A program made the position numbers and the translations under genes. Below, one piece after another: positions 16,387 to 25,400 of a DNA stretch of 43,947 nucleotides (positions are counted from its first letter, which is position 1; each line of letters starts with the position of its first letter). Location: positions 1-43,947 of the IMG/VR virus record IMGVR_UViG_3300024351_000036; one strand, written 5' to 3'. Source of the DNA: a virus. Below the pieces are notes generated by a model. It ran no database searches and had not been told where the DNA came from. It saw only the letters and a list, made by a program, of their open reading frames with translations.

Positions 16387-19324
16387 ATGCGTTTCCTGAG
16401 AATGATACCCAATTAGAACCGTTATTATCAGTTATCCAAAAATATAATACAGAATTAGTAGTGTCATACCAAACAGCAAAAGAATTGCTTGGTGGATTTG
16501 ACGGCCTACTAGGCTGTTGATAAAAGTTTACCACAGCTAGTCCTGGAGTTCCAGCAGATCCTTGATAACCTTGAAATCCTTGTGGGCCAGTTGGGCCAGT
16601 AGGACCATTTTGGCCAGCTTGACCGGTTGGACCAGTTGGACCAACAGGACCAGATGAACCATTAGATCCTGGAGTTCCTGGAGTTCCATTAGAACCATTA
16701 GCACCAAAAATATCACGCAAAGTAAAGGTTCTATTTTTTGAAGATTGTGTAGATTCAAGTATCAAAGTTGTAGAAGATTCATTTATAGGAATATCCCAAA
16801 CAACTATGTTTTTAGTTCCTGCTAATGGGTCATTATTTTGAGTTGTAGCTACAGTAGAATTTGATCCTGTCGCTGTTCTAATAGCTAATAATTCTGGAGA
16901 AGATGTGAAATCAAAGAAGTATCTTTGACCCCTTATAATTGTGATCGGTTCTGTATTACCAAGACCTTGTATTTCAATTAATGAAGAATTATTTGTTACT
17001 GTATATAAAGTTCCGCCTCTATCTCCTTGATAACCTTGAAAACCTTGAAAACCTCTTGGGCCAGCAGAGCCAATTAAGCCTTGTCTTCCTTGAGAACCTT
17101 GTGACCCAGCACCACCTTGAAAACCTTGAAAACCTTGTGGACCAGTAGAACCATTAGATCCAGCATTACCTTGAAAACCTTGTGATCCTGTAGTTCCAAC
17201 ATTTCCTTGAAAACCTTGCGGACCAGTAGAACCAGAACTTCCAGATAAACCAGTAGAACCTTGAAAACCTTGTGGGCCTGTAGAACCAGATGTTCCAGTA
17301 GACCCCTGAAATCCTTGAGGACCAGTAGATCCATTTGTACCATTTGTTCCAGCAGATCCTTGGAAACCTTGACTTCCTTGGTTACCTTGAAAACCTTGAT
17401 CTCCCTGAAAACCTCTAGATCCAGACGAGCCAACAAGTCCTTGTCTACCCTGAGATCCTTGCGGACCAGTTAAGCCAGTTAATCCTTGAAAACCCTGAAA
17501 TCCTTGGGGTCCATTAGAACCACCGGTAGCACCAGCTTGTGCAACAGTAGCCCAATATAAAGGATTTAAATCTGGCTGTTTTGGAGAAGAACTAGTACTT
17601 GCAAGTATAGCTATATAACTAGTGCCACCATAATAAACTACATCGTTAAGAGAGTAATTAGTAGAAGATGACCAATCACCCTTCCAAGATATACCAGTAT
17701 TACCTTGGATACCTTGAAAACCTTGAGATCCTTGAGGACCAGCAGCACCTTGAGAACCTTGGGAACCATTATTTCCAGCAGCACCTTGAGAACCTTGAGA
17801 TCCTTGGGAACCATTATTTCCAGAAGCACCTTGAGAACCTTGAGATCCTTGAGGGCCAGAAGATCCAGCAGCACCTTGACTGCCTTGACTGCCTTGTGAA
17901 CCATTACTACCGGCAGAACCTTGTGCACCTTGAGAACCAGTAACTCCTACTGGACCTTGAGATCCTTGAGAACCTTGTGATCCAGAAGAACCAGTAGATC
18001 CTTGAGATCCTTGTGGACCAGAAGAACCTTGAAAACCTTGAGAACCTTGAGTTCCGGCAGATCCTTGATTTCCTTGAGATCCAGTAGATCCTTGATCTCC
18101 TTGAGAGCCTTGAGAACCTTGATTACCAGTAGACCCTTGATTTCCTTGAGATCCTTGTGGTCCAGTAGAACCAGTAAAACCTTGATTGCCTTGACTACCA
18201 GAAGAACCTTGTAAACCTTGAGATCCAGTAGAACCCTGTGGTCCAATGACACCAACTACACCCTGAGAACCCTGAGAACCTTGAAAACCTTGAGTACCAG
18301 TAGATCCTTGAACACCTTGGACTCCGTTACCACCCTGCAAACCTTGCAAACCCTGAGAGCCTTGTGATCCTTGAGATCCTTGTAAACCTTGAACACCTTG
18401 ATTGCCTTGAGGACCAGTATAATCGGTAACGGAAATAGATCTTATAATTGCAGGATTAGTTATTGATTGAACAACTATACCGCTAGAAGGAGCATCTAAA
18501 GGTATTTCATAAGTAATGATTTGACCTGTACTTCCAGAAGATTCATTATTATTAGAACTAGTTCCAGCAACATTAGTAGTTAAACCATCTCCATTTCTAA
18601 TAGCTACAAAGTTAGATGTTAATGCGGAAAAATCGAAAAAGAATTTTTGTCCACGACAAACAGTTATTGGATCTGAATTGTTAGAAATGCCTTCAACGGC
18701 AAATTGATTACTTACTATAGAAAAAATAAATTTGGTTCCACCACTTATACCTTCAGAACCCTGATATCCTTGTAGACCTTGAGATCCAGCCGAGCCTTGA
18801 CCTCCTTGACTACCTTGACGACCTTGACTTCCTTGAGAACCTTGTGATCCTTGTGAACCCTGCGTTCCTTGAGATCCTTGCGATCCCTGTGTTCCTTGTG
18901 ATCCCTGAGATCCCTGACTACCTTGAACACCTTGCGAACCGGTATAACCTCTGTCTCCCTGAGAACCTTGTGATCCTTGAGAACCCTGAGATCCTTGCGA
19001 ACCTTGTGAACCCTGAGAACCTTGATTACCTTGCGAACCTTGAGATCCAGAAGTTCCAGTTGATCCTTGGGAACCTTGTGATCCTTGAGATCCCTGAAAA
19101 CCCTGACGACCTTGTGCTCCTTGTGCTCCTTGTGCACCAGTAGCACCGTCTCCAAAAGCTGCCCAATAAGTAGAAGCCGTTTCTGGATTTTGATTAGTAG
19201 ATGACTGAATGGCTATATAAGTAGATGAATTATATTCAACTATATCGTTTGCAGTATATGATGCAGAAGAAGACCAAGTGCCCTTATAAAGAACACCTAT
19301 AGAACCAGTATTAATTAACGGCAT
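16379..19324 (-). CDS. Collagen-like fibre protein, 981 aa
   Basis: The start is ATG 19324, four bases after the upstream stop and close behind AGAGGGATAAGAA. Residues about 9-58 form a small Trp/Tyr-rich domain (YKGTWSSSASYTANDIVEYN) resembling carbohydrate-binding modules of the CBM5/12 type. A related copy reading WKGDWSSSTNYSLNDVVYYG lies between two collagen blocks. Four collagen-like Gly-X-Y blocks, mostly with Gln in Y, are separated by two copies of a beta domain containing DPITVCRGQKFFFDF and EPITIIRGQRYFFDF. That domain recalls cupredoxin-like fibre modules, though I see no copper ligands. The C-terminus carries the shared aromatic module. It is probably a trimeric tail or head fibre. 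No peptidase or lyase motif is visible. Confidence 0.8.
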   Translation of the reverse strand: MPLINTGSIGVLYKGTWSSSASYTANDIVEYNSSTYIAIQSSTNQNPETASTYWAAFGDGATGAQGAQGAQGRQGFQGSQGSQGSQGSTGTSGSQGSQGNQGSQGSQGSQGSQGSQGSQGSQGDRGYTGSQGVQGSQGSQGSQGTQGSQGSQGTQGSQGSQGSQGSQGRQGSQGGQGSAGSQGLQGYQGSEGISGGTKFIFSIVSNQFAVEGISNNSDPITVCRGQKFFFDFSALTSNFVAIRNGDGLTTNVAGTSSNNNESSGSTGQIITYEIPLDAPSSGIVVQSITNPAIIRSISVTDYTGPQGNQGVQGLQGSQGSQGSQGLQGLQGGNGVQGVQGSTGTQGFQGSQGSQGVVGVIGPQGSTGSQGLQGSSGSQGNQGFTGSTGPQGSQGNQGSTGNQGSQGSQGDQGSTGSQGNQGSAGTQGSQGFQGSSGPQGSQGSTGSSGSQGSQGSQGPVGVTGSQGAQGSAGSNGSQGSQGSQGAAGSSGPQGSQGSQGASGNNGSQGSQGSQGAAGNNGSQGSQGAAGPQGSQGFQGIQGNTGISWKGDWSSSTNYSLNDVVYYGGTSYIAILASTSSSPKQPDLNPLYWATVAQAGATGGSNGPQGFQGFQGLTGLTGPQGSQGRQGLVGSSGSRGFQGDQGFQGNQGSQGFQGSAGTNGTNGSTGPQGFQGSTGTSGSTGPQGFQGSTGLSGSSGSTGPQGFQGNVGTTGSQGFQGNAGSNGSTGPQGFQGFQGGAGSQGSQGRQGLIGSAGPRGFQGFQGYQGDRGGTLYTVTNNSSLIEIQGLGNTEPITIIRGQRYFFDFTSSPELLAIRTATGSNSTVATTQNNDPLAGTKNIVVWDIPINESSTTLILESTQSSKNRTFTLRDIFGANGSNGTPGTPGSNGSSGPVGPTGPTGQAGQNGPTGPTGPQGFQGYQGSAGTPGLAVVNFYQQPSRPSNPPSNSFAVWYDTTNSVLYFWITDNNGSNWVSFSGNAYA
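16541..16704 (-). repeat. Collagen-like block D of the 981-aa protein
   Basis: A Gly-X-Y run that is richer in Pro and Thr (GPTGPTGPQ) than the other blocks, hence closer to classical collagen. Confidence 0.85.
17012..17533 (-). repeat. Collagen-like block C of the 981-aa protein
   Basis: A Gly-X-Y run with frequent GPQGFQGSTG and GNQGFQG units. The 9-base periodicity throws long shadow open frames on both strands. Confidence 0.88.
17694..18415 (-). repeat. Collagen-like block B of the 981-aa protein
   Basis: The longest block of this protein, about 240 residues of Gly-X-Y dominated by GSQ, GNQ, GPQ and GST triplets. Confidence 0.88.
18741..19152 (-). repeat. Collagen-like block A of the 981-aa protein
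   Basis: A run of about 137 residues of nearly pure GSQ triplets with occasional GTQ, GDR and GYT. Confidence 0.88.
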
Positions 19325-19327
19325 TTC

Positions 19328-19786
19328 TTATCCCTCTTTTGCAACAAATTCTTTTCCAGAAGATGCACATATTACACTAACAGCCCCATTTGGAATAAAA
19401 CCACTTTCAAAACTTAATTGACCACCAGTAAGAACTGGGTATGAATTTGTATCTGTAGCAACACCATCTATATTTACATACATAACTGTATCGGACAAAT
19501 TAACAAATAATAAATAATTTCTTTGTGGTCTTGCAGCAAAAACAGTTTGAGCCACATTGGCTTGAGTTATAGTTCCAGAGCCATCTGTTAAAGTACCAAA
19601 AGTTGAAGCGTCTACATAATTAATGCCAAAAGTTTCTTCTATGGCTGGTTGTGGTAAGTCTTGATATATTTTTGCACCACCAAGATAAGTTCCTCTATCA
19701 GTACTTTCAACTCCTGGTGGAGTTTGAATATAAGCACCGCCATAAACAAAATTTCCACTACCATCAATCCTATTTAAATCTGCCAT
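19328..19786 (-). CDS. Small virion structural protein (unknown family)
   Basis: This 152-residue protein starts at ATG 19786 behind GAGGTGAGAA. The N-terminal 75 residues are Gly/Thr-rich. Residues about 80-150 form a beta-sandwich-like pattern (RPQRNYLLFVNLSDTVMYVN, then a GGQLSFESGFIPNGAVSVIC segment ending near the C-terminus) that I have seen in small phage structural proteins whose exact role is unclear. It sits between a candidate head-tail adaptor and the 981-residue fibre protein, so it may be a decoration or fibre-attachment protein. Confidence 0.5.
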   Translation of the reverse strand: MADLNRIDGSGNFVYGGAYIQTPPGVESTDRGTYLGGAKIYQDLPQPAIEETFGINYVDASTFGTLTDGSGTITQANVAQTVFAARPQRNYLLFVNLSDTVMYVNIDGVATDTNSYPVLTGGQLSFESGFIPNGAVSVICASSGKEFVAKEG

Positions 19787-19794
19787 TTCTCACC

Positions 19795-20325
19795 TCATCT
19801 AAAATATGAATTTCCACCTTGATTATTTGGATAGTATGTCTGATCACTGTAACCAGCAAATACTCTAAATGGTGCTATGATAGCTGCTCCAGCTATAACG
19901 CCACTTCTACCAGTTTGATAGTCTAATTTAGCTTCGTCATAAACGGCACACCAACCTTTTTCAATAAGTTTTAGTCTGCCGTCCATTGATCCACGCAAAT
20001 CTATAGAAGAACTACCATCTCTAATAGCTATGCCTTGACGAACACTTGTTCTTGCTTCAGATCTTTCAATAATGCAAGCTGCTTTAAAACATACTAAATT
20101 TATAAAGTTTTCATCTCTAGATACATTACGAACAGTAGGATCTGGACTTATTGTTAGTCCTTGAATATCAACACTATAGTTTACAGGAAAGTCTATATCT
20201 GTAATAACAATTTGTGCAGCAACTGCTAATGTCTGAACTAATCTACCATCAGTATAATTTGGATTTGCTGAAAGATCATCTATCAAAACTCGCAGCAAAG
20301 TTGTCATTTCTGACTGCCACAACAT
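19795..20325 (-). CDS. Candidate head-tail adaptor protein
   Basis: I choose ATG 20325 because a GAGG lies six bases upstream. A TTG at 20337 would add four residues but has no spacing for a binding site, since it overlaps the previous stop. The product is 176 residues. Residues about 10-45 (LRVLIDDLSANPNYTDGRLV, QTLAVAAQIVITD) are helical and recall HK97 gp6/SPP1 gp15-type adaptor proteins, which bind the portal and prepare it for the tail. A central FKAACIIERSEART helix fits too. The similarity is modest and the assignment tentative. It lies far from the portal gene (about 17 kb), separated by fibre genes. Confidence 0.4.
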   Translation of the reverse strand: MLWQSEMTTLLRVLIDDLSANPNYTDGRLVQTLAVAAQIVITDIDFPVNYSVDIQGLTISPDPTVRNVSRDENFINLVCFKAACIIERSEARTSVRQGIAIRDGSSSIDLRGSMDGRLKLIEKGWCAVYDEAKLDYQTGRSGVIAGAAIIAPFRVFAGYSDQTYYPNNQGGNSYFR

Positions 20326-20333
20326 AGATAACC

Positions 20334-20654
20334 TCAAGCAAAAGGAGTAATCTTTATCGTACCAACAAATAAAGTAGAAATATGGTTGTTAGGAAATAAA
20401 GCTCTTATTTCAAAAAACCATCTTCCATAACCCATTTGTTGTAATTGATTTTCAGTCAAAACTAACGAAAGTTCTGTTGGAGAAACAACCGTCATATTTA
20501 CTGAAATATCTCTTACAATAAATATTACACCAGCATTAGTTATATATGTGCTTTCATCTAATGTAAAAGTATCTGTAATCGGAATGTAATTGGAATCTAA
20601 TATTTTTTGCAAAAAAACATTTTTAATTATAGTTTTATTTAATAAATTTGCCAT
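20334..20654 (-). CDS. Small beta-rich protein, paralogue of the C-terminal half of the next gene upstream
   Basis: I place the start at ATG 20654, two bases after the upstream stop; a TTG at 20678 would overlap that gene. The product is 106 residues. Its pattern (VIFIVRD ... TELSLVLTENQLQQMGYGRW, FFEIRALFPNNHISTLFVGT) runs parallel to the C-terminal half of the 215-residue protein at 20656-21303 (VQFIIAG ... LRLELSSAELAIIGAGRWSY, EVKATLYNGHVLTLLVANMI). It resembles the N-terminal domain of BppU-type baseplate proteins, but this is a weak impression. It is probably a tail-tip or fibre-attachment protein. Confidence 0.5.
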   Translation of the reverse strand: MANLLNKTIIKNVFLQKILDSNYIPITDTFTLDESTYITNAGVIFIVRDISVNMTVVSPTELSLVLTENQLQQMGYGRWFFEIRALFPNNHISTLFVGTIKITPFA

Positions 20655-20655
20655 T

Positions 20656-21303
20656 TTAGTCGCCAAAAGGTGGAACAATTATCATATTTGCCACCAATAG
20701 CGTTAATACATGACCATTATATAAAGTGGCTTTAACTTCATAAGACCAACGACCAGCACCTATAATAGCAAGTTCAGCAGAAGAAAGTTCTAGTCTAAGA
20801 ACAGTATCATTTATAATAGTGAAGTTTTTAGTAAATGTTTCTTTGCCAGCAATAATAAACTGAACAATAGCACCTGATAAAGTAGGCCATTGAGAAGATG
20901 TTAAATCTATAGACCTTCCTTCAGCAGCAAAATAATCATCTATTAATCTTAACTCTATTGGTTCTGTTATGTCTGCTGGAACAGGACTCTGTTGGGTTAT
21001 AACAGAAACACCACCAGCACCAGCCCTAGTACTTACTTTGACATCTACATATTCTAATTCTTCTGGATTTATAGCTAAAAAACCAATTATTTCAGTTCCA
21101 GATTTAAACTTAACGCCACCTCTAAAGTTTTGTGGATAAGCTGAATATGTCCATAAATAATTACCATTTCCTATTTCAACAAAACCTATTGATATAGGTA
21201 ATGTTATATCTGTTCCATTAGTATCTACTAAAGTGGCTGTTAAATTAGTCAAGCCAATATATCTTTTGCCTAAATCTAAAGATATAGAAGCTTGATAAGA
21301 CAT
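20656..21303 (-). CDS. Two-domain beta-rich structural protein (BppU-like pattern)
   Basis: This 215-residue protein starts at ATG 21303, overlapping the stop of a 53-residue gene by one base, with a GAGG upstream. Residues about 1-80 form one domain that ends in a GGVKFKSGTEIIGFLAINPE segment. Residues about 105-215 form a second domain whose relative stands alone in the next gene. Such domains are found in phage baseplate or fibre-attachment proteins. The function is inferred from position between fibre genes. No catalytic residues are seen. Confidence 0.5.
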   Translation of the reverse strand: MSYQASISLDLGKRYIGLTNLTATLVDTNGTDITLPISIGFVEIGNGNYLWTYSAYPQNFRGGVKFKSGTEIIGFLAINPEELEYVDVKVSTRAGAGGVSVITQQSPVPADITEPIELRLIDDYFAAEGRSIDLTSSQWPTLSGAIVQFIIAGKETFTKNFTIINDTVLRLELSSAELAIIGAGRWSYEVKATLYNGHVLTLLVANMIIVPPFGD

Positions 21304-21464
21304 TAAACAACCTCATAATTTATTTTTTGTTCTGATTCACTTGAAATAGTAGAATCAGAATACACATGACCAAATACAATATATTCATTAAGCATTAAGC
21401 TTTCTGAAATTTGTACAATGCCACTGTTTGCTAAAATCTCAAAATTAACTTCTTGCTGGCTCAT
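21303..21464 (-). CDS. Small protein of 53 aa (unknown)
   Basis: An ATG at 21464 follows AAGGGAAGAAA, a good ribosome binding site lying inside the end of the membrane protein gene. The frame runs 53 codons to a TAA that overlaps the next ATG by one base. The product is acidic and beta-like (MSQQEVNFEILANSGIVQIS at the start) with codon use like its neighbours. The compact start and stop overlaps on both sides support a real gene. The function is unknown. Confidence 0.6.
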   Translation of the reverse strand: MSQQEVNFEILANSGIVQISESLMLNEYIVFGHVYSDSTISSESEQKINYEVV

Positions 21465-21735
21465 TTTCTTCCCTTATTTGTCTTTTTAAAGCTTGTATCT
21501 CTCTTGTATTTAAAAGAACTTGATTAAGAATTTCAAGGCTTTTATTCTGAGTATTTACTACAGTTTCTATTCCAGCTTCAAGTTTATCTAAAAACTCCAA
21601 ATGCCTTTCCTGCATTGGTAAAATAACTTTTTCACCCAACCACATGCCTGATTTATATGCACACCATACAAAAAACACTAAAAATGAGAAAGAAACGCCA
21701 AATCTTTCAACTAACTGAATAAATTGGTCGCTCAT
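21445..21735 (-). CDS. One-pass membrane protein with coiled coil, candidate holin
   Basis: This protein of 96 residues starts at ATG 21735 behind AAGAGGATAATCAA. Residues about 13-30 are hydrophobic and aromatic (GVSFSFLVFFVWCAYKSG), a single membrane helix. Residues about 38-90 are a charged helix likely to form a coiled coil (LEFLDKLEAGIETVVNTQNK). This layout fits small phage holins such as BhlA-type proteins, which open the membrane during lysis. No endolysin lies next to it, so the role is only a candidate. It could instead be a membrane protein involved in virion assembly. Confidence 0.5.
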   Translation of the reverse strand: MSDQFIQLVERFGVSFSFLVFFVWCAYKSGMWLGEKVILPMQERHLEFLDKLEAGIETVVNTQNKSLEILNQVLLNTREIQALKRQIREENEPARS

Positions 21736-21768
21736 TTGATTATCCTCTTAAGAAGTTGTGCAAATTTA

Positions 21769-21777
21769 TATACACCA
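21769..21777 (-). promoter_or_regulatory. TGGTGTATA motif, copy 5 (weakest)
   Basis: A variant of the recurring TGGTGTAAT motif directly after the stop of the 39-residue ORF and about 34 bases before the membrane protein start. It differs at two positions, so it may be chance. Confidence 0.2.
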
Positions 21778-21897
21778 TTATAGAATACCTTTATTTTTAC
21801 CTATCTTATCAATTGCATATAAAAACATACCTACAGATTGAGCCACTTCTGGATCAGCAGCAGCTTCTGCATAAATATCATCTATATTTTTATACAC
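21778..21897 (-). CDS. Very small ORF of 39 aa (unknown)
   Basis: A GTG at 21897 overlaps the stop region of the upstream gene. It is preceded by a weak AGAAG, and an in-frame TAG lies a few codons upstream. The frame codes for 39 residues, acidic then hydrophobic then basic (NIDDIYAEAAADPEVAQSVG), and fills what would otherwise be the only gap between its neighbours. It has the amphipathic look of a real small phage protein, but the evidence is only the open frame and its packing. Confidence 0.4.
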   Translation of the reverse strand: MYKNIDDIYAEAAADPEVAQSVGMFLYAIDKIGKNKGIL

Positions 21898-22402
21898 CGT
21901 CAATTTCTTCTATACTTGTGGCATTTTCAACAGCTTTTCTTCTACTTGCAAACACACTTGACAGTTGTGCCCTAGCAGAACCATACTGTAATAATAATTG
22001 TACCATTTCGTTTATAGAAGTAAAACTTATAGCTGTATTATCTAAGGCTATAATTTGAGGTAGTGGCAAATTTAAAGCAGCAGCTTCTTTTGCAAGAGCG
22101 AATACGCCAGATATAAGAGCCACATCATTGGCTGATAAACCAAGACTAAATCCTTGATTAGAATTCCAACCTTGAGCAATGGCAGCTTCCCATTCCTCAT
22201 CAATCTTGGCCAATTTTTCAAGTTTCTTTTCTTGTAGTGGCCATTCACTAATAACTTGTTGTGCAGCTTGTTTTTGCTGGTCTGTGGAAATATCTGGGTC
22301 TTTATAAACTATTCCTATAAGTCCATCTTCTTGAAAATAAACATTTTCAATAGGGCAAACTGCCATTACTTTTTCGTTCAAAATTTGCATATTGTTATTC
22401 AT
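21890..22402 (-). CDS. DUF4376-like protein, candidate fibre assembly chaperone
   Basis: This 170-residue soluble protein starts at ATG 22402 behind AGGTGAAAC, seven bases after the 2,248-residue fibre gene. Residues about 40-65 are a charged helix (QQVISEWPLQEKKLEKLAKI). The C-terminal part (an ALDNTAISFTSINEMVQLLL segment, then SRRKAVENATSIEEID) has the pattern of DUF4376 domains, which often lie at the end of phage tail-fibre proteins or in fibre-assembly proteins. Its place directly downstream of a fibre gene supports a chaperone role. The family match is from memory of the pattern, not a search. Confidence 0.5.
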   Translation of the reverse strand: MNNNMQILNEKVMAVCPIENVYFQEDGLIGIVYKDPDISTDQQKQAAQQVISEWPLQEKKLEKLAKIDEEWEAAIAQGWNSNQGFSLGLSANDVALISGVFALAKEAAALNLPLPQIIALDNTAISFTSINEMVQLLLQYGSARAQLSSVFASRRKAVENATSIEEIDGV

Positions 22403-22409
22403 GTTTCAC

Positions 22410-25400
22410 CTAGCACCACAAAACAATTCCACAATTCACTCCATACCAATTTGCTGTTGATGATGCGTTTTGAATAGGGGTTACATAATGGTAACCAATA
22501 CTGCTGGTATATCCATGTGTTGAAATAGTTCTTACAACATATCCTGAGATTTGCGAATCAGTATAAGCTGTTCCAAAAAATGATGTTGTAGAATCCAATC
22601 CGAAACCAGCTTGAGCAGTTGATCCGGCAGCACCGGTTCCAACAGCCAATACCCCAGTTATTAAAACTGGAGACTCATTAAGTCCATTAATAAAATTAAG
22701 TCTGGTAACGCTTGCTCCACCATTCCATTCTCTACTTGCACCACTCCATGCAAAATTAAGTGAAAAAGCGGTAACAAAACCATGCCTTAAAATTCTGTTG
22801 TGATTGTTCCATAGGTAACGATTGGCAGCAGAATCTTCAGTTGTAGTTGCAGCAGTTGCCCTAAATGTTCCAAGATACCTTCTGCTTAAATCTGTTGTTT
22901 TTACATAAACACCATTTTGAAAAGATATTGCAGAACTTCTTGAAGAAGTAGTACCCCATGCTACTGGAGGGTCTAATGCTAATGTTCCAGAACTTAAATA
23001 ACCAAATACATCATACAATGTTCCAGAAGATAATCCTGAAAGTGCTAATGTTTTTTCTGTGAAAGAACAATTTACCCAAGAAGAAGATGATGTGTTATAT
23101 AAACTTATTTTATCACCATTATAAGGTGTGTAGTAGACATTAGATGCTGATGTGACATCAGAAGTTGTTACTGGTGTACCAGATGTTAATGTCAATCTTC
23201 CACCTGAAAATAATCCTTGTACTTCCCAACTAGGTGCTGCTGTTCCGTTAGAACGCAAGACCTGACCAGATGTTCCAGCAGCAAGAAATGAAGTCGCTCC
23301 TGAACCTGTGTTGTAGGGAATCTGTCCTGCACCACCGCCAAGCAAATTGGTAATTCCGTTTGTCCAGCTTAAGTTTCCGCTACCATCTGTTTTTAAAACA
23401 TAGTTGTTGGTTCCAGCAGTAGTAGGCAATGTTAATGTGTAATTGGTGGCTATAGTTGCTGGAGATTGCATGGCAACATAATTGCTGCTATCAGCGTCTG
23501 CAAATCTTATGTCTGTCTGTGCATTTAGGTAAAGATTTCCGGTGGCATCAAAATAACTGTATACAGTAGTTCCTAGATAATCTCTGAACTCTAGTAATGG
23601 GTATGTCTGACCACTTGCACCAAAAATTCCAAAAACACCAAATGCAGCATTATTGCTGTAAAGAGCTAATTGATCATAAGCTGATGAGCCATATGAAAAG
23701 GAGGAAGTAGCTGTAAAACCAGCAGAACCATCATTGTATTGAATATCTCCAGTAGAGCCAGCAGCACTTGCACCAGCAGCACTAGTCCAAGATAATGTTC
23801 CTGCACCATTAGTTGATAAAACTTGTCCAGATGTTCCATCGGCTGTTGGATAAGATAATCCAGCAGCAACAAGAGTACCAATAGTAGCTTGTCCAGCTAT
23901 TCCAGCACCACCAGCAACAATTAATGATCCAGTACCAGTAGTTGTACTAGCAGTAGTATCATTGATAGTAGTAGCACCAGTTGGACCGATAGAAAACAGA
24001 GTTGCTGTTGTACTATCTTTTAATATAACTAAATTTCCAGTTTGTGATGCAACAGCATTTATCGTTAAAGTATTGTCTGTTGTTACAGTTTCAGTAATCG
24101 TTAATCCACTTAAAGTTCCAACACTAGTTATAGAACTAGTATTCATCCAACTTGGTGCTGAAGTTCCATTGCTTTTTAAAATTTGACCACTTGTGCCAGC
24201 AGCAAGAAATGATGTAGCACCAGAGCCAGTATTATATGGAAGTTGTCCTGCACCACCGCCAGCAATATTTGTTGCAGATGTAGCATTACCGCTTAATGAA
24301 GCAGTTATAGTTCCAGCCGAAAAATTTCCCGAAGCATCTCTTTGTACTACATATGAAGCAGTATTTGTTGAACTGGAATTAATTCCTATTGTTCCAGTTG
24401 ATGTAATAGTTCCACCAGTAATTGGCGAATTTGTGGCAATCGAAGTTACTGTTCCATTACCTGTACCAGCACCGATAGAAGTTCTAAATGTAGATGCAGA
24501 CTCTGCTGTAACAGTATTGTCTGCATTAACTTTTAAAAATGTTACTGCTGAAGGATTTGTTAGCGTAAATAAATTACTTCCTACTGTTGTACCACCAAGA
24601 CTAGTTCTTCCTGTAGCAGCTACTAAATTTGTTGAGCCACCATCCCATTGACGGCGTTCAGAATATGCGGAATCCCAGTTGGTCTGACTTGCCGAAGTTG
24701 GTAGTGCATAGCCAGTATCCATCGCAATAGCGATTGTTCCACTAGATGTAATCGGAGAATTTGTAACTTTCATTCCTGTTGGAACAGATACGCCAACAGA
24801 TGTTACAGTTCCACCTGAAGATGGAGACGAGTTAGTAATTGTAAACGAAGGGTAAGTACCAGTAACCGATATGCCAGTTCCAGCAGTCAATGTTACAGTC
24901 TGATCTGGTGAACTATTGGTAATAGTGAAATTTGGATAAGTACCGGAAGTAGAAATTCCTGTTCCAGCAGTCAAAACAACAGTTTGATCTGGTGATGAAT
25001 TAGTTATCACACCAGTCGTATTATTGTATGAAATACCAGTTCCAGCAGAAAGAGCGGACCTAGCCCTAGTATCTGTGTAATAAAGATTTGAGCCTTCACT
25101 TATACTAGATGTTGATCCAGCTACATTTTCCCAAACTTTAGAAGAACTATTGTATTGAATAATATCATTATCAGCTAAAGTTCCACTATTAATGCTGACA
25201 TTATGTAATTCTTCTAACTCATAACCATTTTGTATATTTACTAATATAGAACCTTGATTAACACTTACATTTACTACAGTTCCAATAAATACAGCATGAT
25301 CTGGAGCAGTTGGTTTAGTAGTAGTTAAACCACCAGCAGTAGTTGGCGATAACCACAATGTATTTCCAGCAGAAAAGCTAGAAGTGTTTACATTTTCTAA

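Noticed and set aside
15926-16399. Plus-strand open frame of 157 codons
   Set aside because: It is antisense to the giant protein gene, translates the poly-Thr tract as poly-Val, and stands alone on that strand.
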